DNA of 64,000 nucleotides from Gottfriedia acidiceleris (GTDB lineage Bacteria; Bacillota; Bacilli; Bacillales; Bacillaceae_G), in assembly GCF_023115465.1 (NCBI RefSeq), contig NZ_CP096034.1:310001-374000 (forward strand), read 5' to 3'. The first letter of the stretch is position 1. Each line of letters starts with the position of its first letter. Positions 26,042 through 36,034 of this stretch are shown here, piece by piece. Under the pieces are notes generated by a model, which did no database searches, was not told the DNA's origin, and worked only from the letters and a program-made list of their open reading frames with translations. The position numbers were made by a program, and so were the translations under genes.

Positions 26042-26332
26042 ATGTCAAAAATTACAATGGAGCAAGTTAAGCACGTTGCTCATTTAGCGCGTTTAGCGGT
26101 GACAGAGGAAGAAGCAGAGAAGTTTTCAAAACAACTTGGAGCAATTTTGGATTTTGCTGAGCAGTTAGGTGAACTTGATACATCAAATGTGAAACCAACT
26201 ACACATGTCCTAAAAATGCGTAATGTATTACGTAAAGATGAGCCAGGTAAAGGTTTACCAATTGAAGAGGTACTGAAAAATGCACCAGACCACAAAGATG
26301 GACAAGTTAAAGTACCGTCAATATTGGATTAA
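26042..26332 (+). CDS. gatC: Asp/Glu-tRNA amidotransferase subunit C
   Basis: A 96-residue subunit that wraps around GatA and stabilises the GatAB complex, which makes Gln-tRNA(Gln) by amidating misacylated Glu-tRNA. The N-terminal helix [20 protein letters not shown] and the C-terminal [16 protein letters not shown] are typical. It starts after GGAGGTGCATATAA and is followed 14 nt later by gatA. Confidence 0.96.
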   Translation: MSKITMEQVKHVAHLARLAVTEEEAEKFSKQLGAILDFAEQLGELDTSNVKPTTHVLKMRNVLRKDEPGKGLPIEEVLKNAPDHKDGQVKVPSILD

Positions 26333-26346
26333 GGGGGGAAATTAGA

Positions 26347-27801
26347 ATGTCATTATTTGAATATACAGTTTCAGAATTACATAGCAAATTAAAATCAAAA
26401 GAGATTAAAGTAGAAGAATTAGTTAATGAATCTTATGAGCGAATCTCTGCAGTTGATGGTGAAGTAAAATCATTTTTAACTTTAAATGAAGAGCAAGCGC
26501 GTCTACAAGCAAAAGCACTTGATGAAAAGCCTTGGGATGAGTCTCGTGGAATTCTTGCTGGTATGCCTATCGGTGTAAAAGATAATATCGTTACAAAGGG
26601 TCTTCGTACTACTTGTGCGAGTAAAATTCTTGAGAACTTCAATCCAATTTACGATGCGACAGTTGTAACGAAATTAGCACAAGCTGAAAGCATTACGATC
26701 GGAAAGTTAAATATGGATGAATTTGCGATGGGTTCATCTAATGAAAATTCTGCATTCGGTGGTACTCGTAACCCATGGAATACTGAATACGTACCAGGTG
26801 GAAGTAGCGGTGGATCTGCAGCTTCAGTTGCTGCTGGAGAAGTATTATTCTCATTAGGTTCTGATACAGGTGGATCAATTCGTCAACCAGCTTCATTTTG
26901 TGGAGTTGTTGGTTTAAAACCTACATATGGTCGTGTATCTCGTTCTGGTTTAGTAGCATTTGCTTCATCTCTAGACCAAATTGGTCCAATTACTAGAAAT
27001 GTAGAAGATAATGCATTGTTATTACAAGCAATTTCAGGATTAGATGCAAGTGACTCTACTTCAGCAAATGTAGAAGTTCCTTCATTTGCTAAGGCATTAA
27101 CAGGTGATGTAAAAGGTCTTCGTATCGCTGTACCTAAAGAATATTTAGGTGAAGGTGTTGGTGAAGAAGCTCGTGCATCTGTTATGGCTGCTTTAAATTT
27201 ATTAGAAAGCTTAGGCGCTACTTGGGAAGAGGTTTCCTTACCACATTCTAAATATGCATTAGCTACATATTATTTAATTTCTTCATCTGAAGCATCTGCT
27301 AACTTAGCTCGTTTCGATGGTATTCGCTACGGTCATCGTGCAGCTGATGTAGAAAACTTAATTGATCTTTATAAGAAAACTAGAGCTGAAGGCTTTGGAG
27401 ACGAAGTAAAACGCCGTATCATGTTAGGTACTTATGCGTTAAGTTCTGGTTACTATGATGCTTACTATAAAAAAGCACAACAAGTACGTACATTAATAAA
27501 AGAAGATTTCGAGAAAGTATTTGAAAACTATGATGTTATTATTGGCCCAACTACACCAACTCCTGCATTTAAAGTAGGCGAAAAAGTAAGTGATCCAATG
27601 ACAATGTACGCAAATGATATTTTAACGATTCCTATTAACTTAGCGGGTGTACCTGCGATTTCTGTTCCTTGTGGTTTCCATAATGGTCTTCCATTAGGAT
27701 TACAAATTATCGGTAAACATTTTGATGAGTCTACAATTTACAGAGTTGCCCATGCATACGAGCAGGCAACTGACTTTACAAAACAAAGACCACAACTATA
27801 A
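26347..27801 (+). CDS. gatA: Asp/Glu-tRNA amidotransferase subunit A
   Basis: Amidase-signature glutaminase subunit of 484 residues that releases ammonia from glutamine for GatB. The Ser-cisSer-Lys triad is Lys78 (GVKDN), Ser153 ([10 protein letters not shown]) and Ser177 ([13 protein letters not shown]), numbering that fits the known staphylococcal enzyme. It is the central gene of gatCAB. The presence of this operon implies indirect Gln-tRNA formation, as in other Bacillaceae. Confidence 0.97.
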   Translation: MSLFEYTVSELHSKLKSKEIKVEELVNESYERISAVDGEVKSFLTLNEEQARLQAKALDEKPWDESRGILAGMPIGVKDNIVTKGLRTTCASKILENFNPIYDATVVTKLAQAESITIGKLNMDEFAMGSSNENSAFGGTRNPWNTEYVPGGSSGGSAASVAAGEVLFSLGSDTGGSIRQPASFCGVVGLKPTYGRVSRSGLVAFASSLDQIGPITRNVEDNALLLQAISGLDASDSTSANVEVPSFAKALTGDVKGLRIAVPKEYLGEGVGEEARASVMAALNLLESLGATWEEVSLPHSKYALATYYLISSSEASANLARFDGIRYGHRAADVENLIDLYKKTRAEGFGDEVKRRIMLGTYALSSGYYDAYYKKAQQVRTLIKEDFEKVFENYDVIIGPTTPTPAFKVGEKVSDPMTMYANDILTIPINLAGVPAISVPCGFHNGLPLGLQIIGKHFDESTIYRVAHAYEQATDFTKQRPQL

Positions 27802-27816
27802 GGAGGCGCGGGAAAG

Positions 27817-29247
27817 ATGAATTTTGAAACGATAATCGGTTTGGAAGTACACGTAGAATTAAAAACAAAATCAAAAATCTTCTCACCAAGCCCTAATGCG
27901 TTTGGTGCAGAACCAAATACAAACACTGGTGTAATTGATTTAGGTTATCCAGGTGTGTTACCAGTATTAAATGAAGAAGCTGTAAACTTTGGTATGAGGG
28001 CAGCAATGGCATTAAATTGTGAAATTGCTACTGAAACAAAGTTTGACCGAAAAAACTACTTTTATCCTGATAATCCAAAAGCTTACCAAATCTCTCAATT
28101 TGATAAGCCAATTGGTGAAAATGGATGGATTGAAATCGAAGTTGGTGGTAAAAAGAAACGGATCGGTATTACTCGCGTTCATTTAGAAGAGGATGCAGGA
28201 AAGTTAAATCATACAGATGAAGGATATTCATTAGTAGACTTTAACCGACAAGGAACTCCTTTAATTGAAATCGTTTCTGAGCCGGATATGAGAACTCCTG
28301 AAGAGGCTTATGCATATTTAGAAAAACTTAAGTCAATTATTCAATTCAGTGGGGTATCAGATGTAAAAATGGAAGAAGGCTCACTTCGTTGTGATGCAAA
28401 TATTTCTTTACGTCCATTTGGACAAGAAGAATTTGGTACAAAAGCAGAATTAAAGAACTTAAACTCATTTGCTTTCGTTCAAAAAGGACTAGAGCATGAG
28501 CAAGTTCGCCAAGAAAAAGTTTTATTATCTGGCGGAGTAATCCAACAAGAAACACGTCGTTACGATGAAGCTACAAAGACTACAATTTTAATGCGTGTAA
28601 AAGAAGGATCGGATGATTACCGTTACTTCCCAGAACCAGACTTAGTTGAACTATACATTGATGATGAGTGGAAAGAACGTGTTCGCCAAAGTATTCCGGA
28701 GCTTCCAGATGCTCGTCAAAAACGCTATGTGGAGCAATTAGGTTTGCCAGCATACGATGCAATGGTATTAACTTTAACAAAAGAAATGTCTGATTTCTTC
28801 GATGAAACTGTAAACTATGGTGCAGATGCAAAGTTAGCATCTAACTGGTTAATGGGTGAAGTTTCAGCGTACTTAAATAAATCACAAAAAGAATTGCATG
28901 AAGTTGCTTTAACACCTGAAAACTTATCTAGTATGCTTAAGTTAATTACAGACGGTACAATCTCTTCTAAGATTGCGAAAAAAGTATTTACTGAGTTAAT
29001 CGAAAACGGTGGAGATGCAAATGAAATTGTAAAAGCAAAAGGCTTAGTACAATTATCTGATGAAGGCGCTCTTCGCAAAATCGTTATTGAAACTCTTGAT
29101 GCTAACCCACAGTCAATTGAAGACTTTAAAAATGGTAAGGACCGTGCTATTGGTTTCCTTGTTGGTCAAATGATGAAAGCGACTAAAGGCCAAGCAAATC
29201 CACCACTATTAAATAAGATTTTAATGGAAGAAATTCAAAAAAGATAA
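27817..29247 (+). CDS. gatB: Asp/Glu-tRNA amidotransferase subunit B
   Basis: The tRNA-binding kinase and transamidation subunit, 476 residues. The cradle domain begins [15 protein letters not shown] and contains [15 protein letters not shown]. Signature residues around the [12 protein letters not shown] and [11 protein letters not shown] regions are present. The C-terminal YqeY/tail domain ends the protein. Preceded by AAGGAGGCG and followed by a terminator. Confidence 0.97.
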   Translation: MNFETIIGLEVHVELKTKSKIFSPSPNAFGAEPNTNTGVIDLGYPGVLPVLNEEAVNFGMRAAMALNCEIATETKFDRKNYFYPDNPKAYQISQFDKPIGENGWIEIEVGGKKKRIGITRVHLEEDAGKLNHTDEGYSLVDFNRQGTPLIEIVSEPDMRTPEEAYAYLEKLKSIIQFSGVSDVKMEEGSLRCDANISLRPFGQEEFGTKAELKNLNSFAFVQKGLEHEQVRQEKVLLSGGVIQQETRRYDEATKTTILMRVKEGSDDYRYFPEPDLVELYIDDEWKERVRQSIPELPDARQKRYVEQLGLPAYDAMVLTLTKEMSDFFDETVNYGADAKLASNWLMGEVSAYLNKSQKELHEVALTPENLSSMLKLITDGTISSKIAKKVFTELIENGGDANEIVKAKGLVQLSDEGALRKIVIETLDANPQSIEDFKNGKDRAIGFLVGQMMKATKGQANPPLLNKILMEEIQKR

Positions 29248-29259
29248 GGTTTTAAATAA

Positions 29260-29293
29260 AAAACTACGGGCTATAAGCTCCGTAGTTTTTTTG
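29260..29293. terminator. Terminator after gatB
   Basis: AAAACTACGG (29260-29269) pairs with CCGTAGTTTT (29280-29289), with a T run on the plus strand and an A run on the other side. It may serve both gatB and the convergent FNT remnant. Confidence 0.85.
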
Positions 29294-29305
29294 TACTCTC
29301 TAAGG

Positions 29306-29773
29306 TCAAAATGACTCAATAATATGGTTGGCTTGTTGGTGCATACAAAAGGATATCCACTTAACTGTTGGGTCATTATATAATCCTGTTATATGAATTA
29401 ATAATGAAAAACAACCAGCACCTAGTATATTTCCAATGTAAGTAATAAGCCACAAATTAAGCACCTCTAGCCAATTCATTTTTCCTCTAATGGCAGTATA
29501 GGCAAAATAAAATATGTTTCCTATAAATAGATCAGCGCCACCGTATGCAATTAGAAGCAGGGCGACGGTAATTGTTATAGCAGCCATTAAGTAGTCAAAA
29601 GGTGTATACGTAGCATGAAAGAAATTACTTGATTTAAATGCTACTATAACTCCGAAGCCTATAAACATACTAGCCATTATTGCTCTTAATAAAAAACGCA
29701 AAACACTATCTCGGTAAATTTTTAACTTTTTTAGAGCAAAATACTCTACATTCATAAACGGTTTGTTTTCCAT
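29306..29773 (-). pseudogene. Truncated formate/nitrite transporter (FNT) family gene
   Basis: The 155-codon frame starting at 29773 encodes the first half of an FNT channel. It includes the amphipathic start, TM1 (LLRAIMASMFIGFGVIVAF), the GGADLFIGN pore motif (GAELFTGN in relatives) and TM4 with ITYIGNILGAGCF. FNT proteins usually have six membrane helices and about 250-280 residues. This one stops after the region preceding TM5, close to the gatB terminator, so the pentameric channel is probably incomplete. A purine-rich AAGGA lies upstream of 29773. I call it a decayed gene; a novel short channel is possible but less likely. Confidence 0.6.
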
Positions 29774-30035
29774 CTCATTATCAATCCTTAATTCTACTTT
29801 AATGTATTTATCATCAATATGTACTATAATGATTAAGTTGTTCAAAACGATAGAAAAATATAGCAAAGAAACGAATGTAATATAAATTTAATATAATATA
29901 ATATTGCTTTTCAATATGGGTTTGAACATGCTTTATAAAGGTAAAAATAGATAAGTAAATGGAAAAAGTTTACTACAAAAACTTTTTAGGTTAGGATATA
30001 AGTTAGAGAACTTAAATAAATAAGTAGGATGGTTA

Positions 30036-30920
30036 ATGATGAAACGTGCAAGAATTATCTACAACCCTACTTCTGGTCGTGAAATTTTTAAGAAAAAGCT
30101 TCCCGATGTGTTGCAATTGTTCGAGCAAGCGGGTTATGAAACCTCTTGTCATGCAACAACCGGTGCAGGTGATGCGACAATCGCAGCAAGAGAAGCATGT
30201 GAACGAAAATTTGATTTAGTTGTAGCTTGCGGTGGAGATGGAACACTTAATGAAGTCATTAGTGGTATGGCAGAACAAGAATATCGACCAAAGTTAGGAT
30301 TAATCCCGGTTGGGACAACAAATGATTTTGCTAGAGCAATTGGTGTGAATGTTTCAATTATGGAAGCGGCTGAAGTCATAACAAATGGGCAAACTGTACC
30401 CCTTGATATTGGAAGAGTTGATGATAAATATTTTGTAAATATTTTAGCTGCCGGTAAAATTACAGAATTAACATATGAAGTACCTAGCAAACTAAAAACA
30501 ATGTTAGGACAACTAGCATATTATTTAAAAGGTATTGAAATGTTACCAAGGGTTAAGCCTACTCGATTAAAAATTGAGTACGATGGAAAAGTCTTTGATG
30601 AAGAAGCGTATTTGTTCTTATTATCGAATACAAATTCAGTTGGTGGATTTGAAAAAATTGCACCAGAGGCAAGTATTAATGATGGGCAATTTGATTTATT
30701 AGTCTTAAAGAAATCAAATATAGCCGAAATCATCAGAGTATGTGCACAGCTATTAAGTGGTCAGCATGTACAAAATGAATATGTTCTTTATACTAGAGCA
30801 AGCCACTTGAAAATTATGTCTGATGATAAACTACTATTAAATATTGATGGTGAGTATGGTGGAGAAACACCATGTACTGTTGATATGCTTTACAACCACT
30901 TAGAAATCTATGTACCATAA
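30036..30920 (+). CDS. dgkB: Diacylglycerol kinase
   Basis: Soluble DAGK-catalytic-domain enzyme of 294 residues that returns diacylglycerol, released during lipoteichoic acid synthesis, to phosphatidic acid. Motifs are the N-terminal ARIIYNPTSGRE and the nucleotide-binding VVACGGDGTLNEVISG and PVGTTNDFARAIG. The next codon is also ATG (30039) and gives the exact B. subtilis-like N-terminus MKRARIIYNP. It is followed by rlmD, the same order as in B. subtilis. Confidence 0.95.
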   Translation: MMKRARIIYNPTSGREIFKKKLPDVLQLFEQAGYETSCHATTGAGDATIAAREACERKFDLVVACGGDGTLNEVISGMAEQEYRPKLGLIPVGTTNDFARAIGVNVSIMEAAEVITNGQTVPLDIGRVDDKYFVNILAAGKITELTYEVPSKLKTMLGQLAYYLKGIEMLPRVKPTRLKIEYDGKVFDEEAYLFLLSNTNSVGGFEKIAPEASINDGQFDLLVLKKSNIAEIIRVCAQLLSGQHVQNEYVLYTRASHLKIMSDDKLLLNIDGEYGGETPCTVDMLYNHLEIYVP

Positions 30921-30951
30921 TAAGTGAAATAGTAGTAAATACTAGAAAAAG

Positions 30952-30983
30952 TAACCACGGTAGTTAACGTGGTTATTTATTTT
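30952..30983 (+). terminator. Terminator after dgkB
   Basis: TAACCACG (30952-30959) pairs with CGTGGTTA (30968-30975), followed by a T-rich tail. Confidence 0.7.
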
Positions 30984-31029
30984 GTATAATAAAATGGTTT
31001 AATAAAAGGTTGAAAGGTAGGTAAGGGAC

Positions 31030-32418
31030 TTGTCGAAAAGAGTGTTACCTGTAGAAAAGAATCAATTCATAGATGTTGAATTTATCGATTTAACCCATGA
31101 GGGACATGGAGTTGCAAAGGTAGATGGATATCCAATCTTTGTACCAAATGCACTTCCAGGTGAAAAAGCACAAATTAAGGTGCTAAAAACAAGTAAAGGT
31201 TTTGGATTCGGTAAAATTATTGAATTCCAAAAAGAAAGTGATGTAAGAGTAGAACCAATTTGTTCGATTTACAATCAATGTGGTGGTTGTCAAACTCAAC
31301 ATATGAGCTATGAAGGCCAACTTGAGGCGAAACATAAACAAGTAGTAGAAGTTGTAAAACGAATTGGGAAACTTGATGACGTAGTAATCCATCCGGTTTT
31401 AGGAATGGAAAATCCATGGAGTTATCGTAACAAAGCACAAGTTCCAGTGGGGGAACTAGAAGGTGGATTAGTTGTTGGATTCTATCAAAAGAGAAGCCAT
31501 GAAATTATTCCAATGAATGAATGCTACATTCAAGGAAAAGAAAATGATGAAATGATACAATCCGTGAAAGATCTTTGTGAAGAATTAAAAATCGAGCCAT
31601 ACGATGAAGTTGGCCACAAAGGACTATTGCGTCATATTATGGCACGCTATGGATACTATACAAATGAATCAATGCTAGTTCTTGTTACTAATAAAGTGAA
31701 CTTTGCACAAAAAGACGAATTGATAGCTAGAATTATTGAGAAATATCCAACGATTACAAGTATTATTCAAAACGTAAATAATGAAAAAACAAATGTGATA
31801 CTTGGAAATCAAACAATTGTTTTATACGGAAGTGAAACAATTAAGGATAAAATTGGTGATATTACTTTCGAAATATCCGCTCGATCATTTTATCAAGTAA
31901 ACCCTACACAAACTAAGGTATTATATGATAAAACACTGGAGTATACAAACTTAAACGGTAGTGAAACAGTTATTGATGCATACTGTGGAATCGGTTCAAT
32001 ATCCTTATTTTTAGCTCAAAAGGCTAAAAAGGTTTATGGTGTAGAAATTGTACCAGAAGCGATTGAAGATGCGAAACGAAATGCTATGATTAACGAGATG
32101 ACAAATGTTGAATTTGAAGTAGGGAAAGCTGAAGAAGTTATACCTAATTGGTACAAGCAAGGAATTACAGCAGAAGTATTAGTTGTAGACCCTCCAAGAA
32201 AAGGTTGTGACGAGGCTTTATTAAATACAATCATTGATATGAAGCCAAGCAAAGTAGTTTATGTATCATGTAATCCTGCTACATTAGCAAGAGATTTACG
32301 AGTACTTGAAGACGGTGGTTATAAAACAGTAGAAATACAGCCAGTGGATATGTTCCCACATACTAGTCATGTAGAAGCTGTCGCGAAATTAGTACTTAAG
32401 GAAGGGAACAGACACTAA
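31030..32418 (+). CDS. rlmD: 23S rRNA (uracil-5-)-methyltransferase RlmD/RlmCD
   Basis: Methylates uridines of 23S rRNA (U747 and/or U1939) with S-adenosylmethionine. The 462 residues comprise an N-terminal TRAM domain, then 4Fe-4S cysteines (Cys78, Cys84 and Cys87 in [11 protein letters not shown]). A central RNA-binding part and a Rossmann MTase domain follow, with [13 protein letters not shown] for cofactor binding and the nucleophile Cys in [13 protein letters not shown]. In B. subtilis the single enzyme YefA (RlmCD) makes both marks. The start is TTG at 31030, preceded by TAAGGGA. Confidence 0.94.
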   Translation: MSKRVLPVEKNQFIDVEFIDLTHEGHGVAKVDGYPIFVPNALPGEKAQIKVLKTSKGFGFGKIIEFQKESDVRVEPICSIYNQCGGCQTQHMSYEGQLEAKHKQVVEVVKRIGKLDDVVIHPVLGMENPWSYRNKAQVPVGELEGGLVVGFYQKRSHEIIPMNECYIQGKENDEMIQSVKDLCEELKIEPYDEVGHKGLLRHIMARYGYYTNESMLVLVTNKVNFAQKDELIARIIEKYPTITSIIQNVNNEKTNVILGNQTIVLYGSETIKDKIGDITFEISARSFYQVNPTQTKVLYDKTLEYTNLNGSETVIDAYCGIGSISLFLAQKAKKVYGVEIVPEAIEDAKRNAMINEMTNVEFEVGKAEEVIPNWYKQGITAEVLVVDPPRKGCDEALLNTIIDMKPSKVVYVSCNPATLARDLRVLEDGGYKTVEIQPVDMFPHTSHVEAVAKLVLKEGNRH

Positions 32419-32535
32419 GTTTTTGAACCAGGTGTTCTTCTAAAGTTCTTCAGATTTTTAGTAAAACCATTATTAACGTTCACTGGATTGCTGATTGATT
32501 GCGTGGAGATGATAAGGGAATGAAGGTACAAGTGC

Positions 32536-32560
32536 AAGCAAGTACATCTTGCTTTTTAAT
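32536..32560 (+). terminator. Small terminator-like hairpin ahead of the dus gene
   Basis: AAGCAAG (32536-32542) pairs with CTTGCTT (32548-32554), loop TACAT, followed by T residues. It lies 28 nt before the dus start, so it may end rlmD transcription or act as an attenuator. Confidence 0.6.
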
Positions 32561-32581
32561 TTTGGGATAGGAGATTTGAAA

Positions 32582-33571
32582 ATGGAATTGAAAGATAATT
32601 TTTGGCGTGATTTACCGCGACCATTCTTTATACTGGCACCAATGGAAGAAGTGACGGATGTTGTTTTTCGCCACGTTGTAAGTGAAGCAGCCAGACCAGA
32701 TGTGTTTTTCACAGAGTTTACAAACAGTGAGAGTTATTGTCACCCAGAAGGAAACAAAAGTGTGCGTGGGCGTTTGGCTTTTACAGAGGATGAACAGCCG
32801 ATGGTAGCTCATATATGGGGTGATAAGCCTGAATTCTTCCGACAAATGAGTATTGGTATGGCAGAACTTGGGTTTAAAGGTGTAGATATCAATATGGGCT
32901 GTCCTGTACCTAACGTGGCTGGCCACGGAAAGGGAAGCGGCCTGATTCGCCGCCCAGAAGTTGCAGCAGAATTAATACAAGCAGCAAAAGCAGGAGGATT
33001 GCCTGTAAGTGTAAAGACAAGGCTTGGCTTCTCTGAGGTAGACGAATGGCGCGACTGGCTAACTCATATTTTGAAACAAGACATTGCCAATCTGTCGATC
33101 CATCTTCGCACAAGAGATGAAATGAGCAAAGTGGATGCACATTGGGAATTAATACCGGAGATAAAGAAACTTCGTGATGAAGTGGCACCTGATACACTCT
33201 TAACGATCAATGGGGATATCACTGACCGTCAAATTGGCTTAAAGCTCGCTCATCAATATGGTATTGATGGGATTATGATTGGCCGCGGTATTTTCCATAA
33301 TCCGTTTGCTTTTGAAAAGGAGCCGAAAGAACATAGCAGTAAGGAACTACTTGATCTCTTAAGATTGCATATGGATCTCCATGATAAATATTCACATTTA
33401 GAGCTGCGTTCGTTCAAGGCTCTTCATCGCTTTTTTAAGATATATGTTCGTGGGTTTAGAGGGGCAAGTGAGTTAAGAAATCAATTAATGAATACATCAT
33501 CAACAGATGAGGTACGTGCAATGCTTGATAACTTTGAGTCAAAGAATCTTGATGGAATTTTGGAACTGTAA
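32582..33571 (+). CDS. tRNA-dihydrouridine synthase
   Basis: A flavin enzyme of 329 residues that reduces uridine to dihydrouridine in tRNA. The TIM barrel shows [12 protein letters not shown] and the catalytic Cys107 in [32 protein letters not shown] and the FMN phosphate loop [10 protein letters not shown] are also present. The earlier in-frame ATG (32549) overlaps a hairpin; the ATG at 32582 has TAGGAG upstream. Base composition is clearly higher in GC than rlmD (several 60-nt lines near 45-53% against about a third), with codons such as GGC, CGC and CTG. This suggests recent acquisition. A second, vertically inherited dus gene elsewhere is likely. Confidence 0.88.
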   Translation: MELKDNFWRDLPRPFFILAPMEEVTDVVFRHVVSEAARPDVFFTEFTNSESYCHPEGNKSVRGRLAFTEDEQPMVAHIWGDKPEFFRQMSIGMAELGFKGVDINMGCPVPNVAGHGKGSGLIRRPEVAAELIQAAKAGGLPVSVKTRLGFSEVDEWRDWLTHILKQDIANLSIHLRTRDEMSKVDAHWELIPEIKKLRDEVAPDTLLTINGDITDRQIGLKLAHQYGIDGIMIGRGIFHNPFAFEKEPKEHSSKELLDLLRLHMDLHDKYSHLELRSFKALHRFFKIYVRGFRGASELRNQLMNTSSTDEVRAMLDNFESKNLDGILEL

Positions 33572-33620
33572 AAGTGTCAGCGTTTGTGTTGTCAATTACA
33601 GTGTGCACATATAAATACAA

Positions 33621-33676
33621 TAAAAAGTACTCTCTAGAGTAGACATGAAAAAGTCTAGCTATAGGGTACTTTTTTG
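33621..33676 (+). terminator. Terminator after the dus gene
   Basis: An extended imperfect hairpin starts AAAAAGTAC and ends GTACTTTTTT. Its inner stem AGAC/GTCT closes a loop of A residues, and a T run follows. Confidence 0.8.
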
Positions 33677-33683
33677 TTTTCAT

Positions 33684-33913
33684 TATATTATCTCTATGTC
33701 TAAACCTTGACGAATTTGTTCACATTGAATAAGTGGTTTTTTTCCTTTACATGAAGAAAATATCCACCTAGTAAATGAGAAATGTTTACTTTACAATTAA
33801 TGCAACTATACATTCATAACAAATTTGAAATTTAAGAAGAAAAAAGAAACGAAAATAGAATGAACTAAAGCTATTTGTATAAGGTGATAAGATAACTTAT
33901 TGCTTACGAAAGG
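33684..33913. other. Intergenic region before the amino-sugar cluster
   Basis: About 230 nt of AT-rich DNA with no open frame of note. It should hold the promoter of the kinase gene. I see no clear cre site or repeated operator in it. Confidence 0.4.
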
Positions 33914-33928
33914 ATGGATCAACACATA

Positions 33929-34846
33929 ATGAATAGACTGATAATCGGAATGGATGGCGGAGGAACGAAAACGAGAGTTATGGTCAAAGAACGCCTAGAT
34001 GGAGAAACGTTATTTGATCAAAATTTTGGAATGTCAAATTATAACAACATCGGTGTAGAGGGACTTAAACCGGTTTTTAATGAAATATATGAATCGCTTG
34101 TTTCTTATTTTGGAGAGCGTTTACAAAATGCGATTCTTGTACTAGGTTCTGCAGGAGTAGACCGACCGAAAGATATTGATATTTATTTGAATGCATTAAA
34201 AGAAAGTGGTTTTTCTTGCCAGCTAGAAGTAGTGAATGATGCAGAAATTGCTCTTGTTGGAGGGAACGGAGATCGAAAAGATGCTTTGATGATTGCTGGA
34301 ACAGGCTCCATTGTTATGGGAGTAGACTCAAAAGGAAATACAATACGCTCAGGCGGATGGGGCGGATTAATAAGTGATGAGGGTGGCGGTTTCCAAATCG
34401 GTTTGCATGCAATCGCGGCTGTTATGAATGAGTACGACAAAGTTATTGCTCCTACTACTTTTACCGAAAAATTGCTCGCTCATTTTAAGTTAAATTCTCC
34501 GGAAGATTTTATGGATTTATTATACTTGGAAGATACAATTCCCGTAGATAAGGTAGCTTCATGTACGCCTATCGTCTTAGAGGCATGGGTAAACGGTGAC
34601 GAGGCTGCTCGTACAATTGTTGAAGGGGAACTAGATAAGTTAGTTCGTTTAGTCATTGGAATCAGCCGACAAATGGGTTCAATTAAATTCCGCCTTTCTG
34701 TGGCAGGAAGTTTGCTGACGAAATCAGCTGAGTATTTCGATACGCTAAAGGAGAAGTTAGGTGTGGCTTTACCACAGGTTGAACTTTCTACACCTCTTTA
34801 TGATCCAGTTTTCGGTGCTATCATAATTGGCGAGAAATATTTGTAA
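33929..34846 (+). CDS. N-acetylglucosamine kinase-like (BadF/BadG/BcrA/BcrD ATPase fold)
   Basis: A 305-residue actin-fold sugar kinase of the BadF/BcrA family, which includes N-acetylglucosamine kinases. The phosphate-1 loop MDGGGTKTR is at residues 8-16, the second phosphate motif is MIAGTGSIVMG, and SGGWGGLISDEGGGFQIG is the family's most conserved stretch. The start at 33929 is preferred because the ATG at 33914 lies inside the AAAGGATGG ribosome-binding sequence. With MupG next door, the likely job is to phosphorylate GlcNAc released inside the cell. GlcNAc specificity is inference; other amino sugars are possible. Confidence 0.82.
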   Translation: MNRLIIGMDGGGTKTRVMVKERLDGETLFDQNFGMSNYNNIGVEGLKPVFNEIYESLVSYFGERLQNAILVLGSAGVDRPKDIDIYLNALKESGFSCQLEVVNDAEIALVGGNGDRKDALMIAGTGSIVMGVDSKGNTIRSGGWGGLISDEGGGFQIGLHAIAAVMNEYDKVIAPTTFTEKLLAHFKLNSPEDFMDLLYLEDTIPVDKVASCTPIVLEAWVNGDEAARTIVEGELDKLVRLVIGISRQMGSIKFRLSVAGSLLTKSAEYFDTLKEKLGVALPQVELSTPLYDPVFGAIIIGEKYL

Positions 34847-34880
34847 TTAAAATAAAAATAGTAAGGAATGACGACTGAAT

Positions 34881-36008
34881 ATGCGTGAAATAGGAATTAG
34901 TGTGTATCCCAATTTTTATCCTTTAGAACAAATCAAAGATTATTTAGAGAAGGCAAAATCATTAGGATTTAAAAAGGTATTTGTTTCATTGATATTAAAT
35001 AATCATGGTTTTGAAGGTGCAATAAATGTAAATGTGGACACTTGGAATGAATTATTTAGTTATTGCAAGGAACTTAATATGACTGTGTCAGCTGATATGA
35101 ATGATGAAGTTTTCAGTGAGTTGGGTTGTACATTAAACGACCTTACAGCAATAAAGAATATGGGTATCACAAGGCTCCGCATCGATGGTGGGTTTACCAG
35201 TGAAGAAGTTGCACTTCTTTCTAAAAATAAACAGGGAATTCAAATAGAAGTAAATGCTTCAATGTCTTCTTCTAATAATCAAAATGGAAACGCTTTACGC
35301 GAATGTCGTGAATTTTTAGAAACAATAGAACGAGAAGGAAATATCGGACAACTAACAGCTTGTCATAATTTCTTTCCTCTACCAGATACAGCATTGTCCT
35401 TAGAGGACATACGCTCAATTAACAATATGTTTGCTTTATTTGGTGTACCAGTCGGAGGATTTGTTGCATCGCAGCTTTCACCTAAAGATTTACACCATTT
35501 AGGTCATGGAGTTTGTACAATTGAAAAACACCGATTCTTGCCTAGCCATATTGCCATGCTAGAGTTATTTGCAAATGGTTTTAATGATGTGTTAATTGGA
35601 GACTCATTTGCAGATTTATCAGAGCTTAAAGAAATGGCTAGATGTTACAAACAAGATTATATAGAAATTCCAGTTGTTTTTAATCAGTTTGTTCCCGAGC
35701 AGACAAAGGCGAAAATTAGCGAGCAGGTTCTTATTTCAAGAGTAGATCAACCAGCAAATCTAATTCGTGCAACTGATACAAGGGGAATGGAAGTTCCTCA
35801 TTGCTACTGTGCTCCAAGAGAGAAATATACAGTTTCTATTTTAAATAATCGAAGTGCACAATATGAGGGAGAGGTACAAATTTCATTAAAAGATTTAGGA
35901 CAATCCGTTGAACATAATGTCATTGGATTTATTCATCCTTTTGCATACGATTTAATGCCTTATTTATTAGCAGGCAAAAATAAATTTCGATTAGTTGGAT
36001 ATAAATAA
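34881..36008 (+). CDS. mupG: MupG-like 6-phospho-N-acetylmuramidase (DUF871 family)
   Basis: A 375-residue protein with the N-terminal barrel of the DUF871 family (MREIGISVYPNFYPLEQIKDYL, VFVSLILNNH, SADMNDEVF) and the small C-terminal beta domain. Staphylococcal MupG splits MurNAc-6P-GlcNAc imported from peptidoglycan turnover into MurNAc-6P and GlcNAc. Conserved-looking acidic residues occur in LRIDGGF and IGDSFADLSEL. Unlike the classical cluster there is no murQ or murP beside it; instead a kinase, nucleotidyltransferase and SIS protein are neighbours. Substrate is therefore inferred, not certain. Confidence 0.83.
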   Translation: MREIGISVYPNFYPLEQIKDYLEKAKSLGFKKVFVSLILNNHGFEGAINVNVDTWNELFSYCKELNMTVSADMNDEVFSELGCTLNDLTAIKNMGITRLRIDGGFTSEEVALLSKNKQGIQIEVNASMSSSNNQNGNALRECREFLETIEREGNIGQLTACHNFFPLPDTALSLEDIRSINNMFALFGVPVGGFVASQLSPKDLHHLGHGVCTIEKHRFLPSHIAMLELFANGFNDVLIGDSFADLSELKEMARCYKQDYIEIPVVFNQFVPEQTKAKISEQVLISRVDQPANLIRATDTRGMEVPHCYCAPREKYTVSILNNRSAQYEGEVQISLKDLGQSVEHNVIGFIHPFAYDLMPYLLAGKNKFRLVGYK

Positions 36009-36034
36009 AAAAATATTATAGTCGAGGTATTAGA

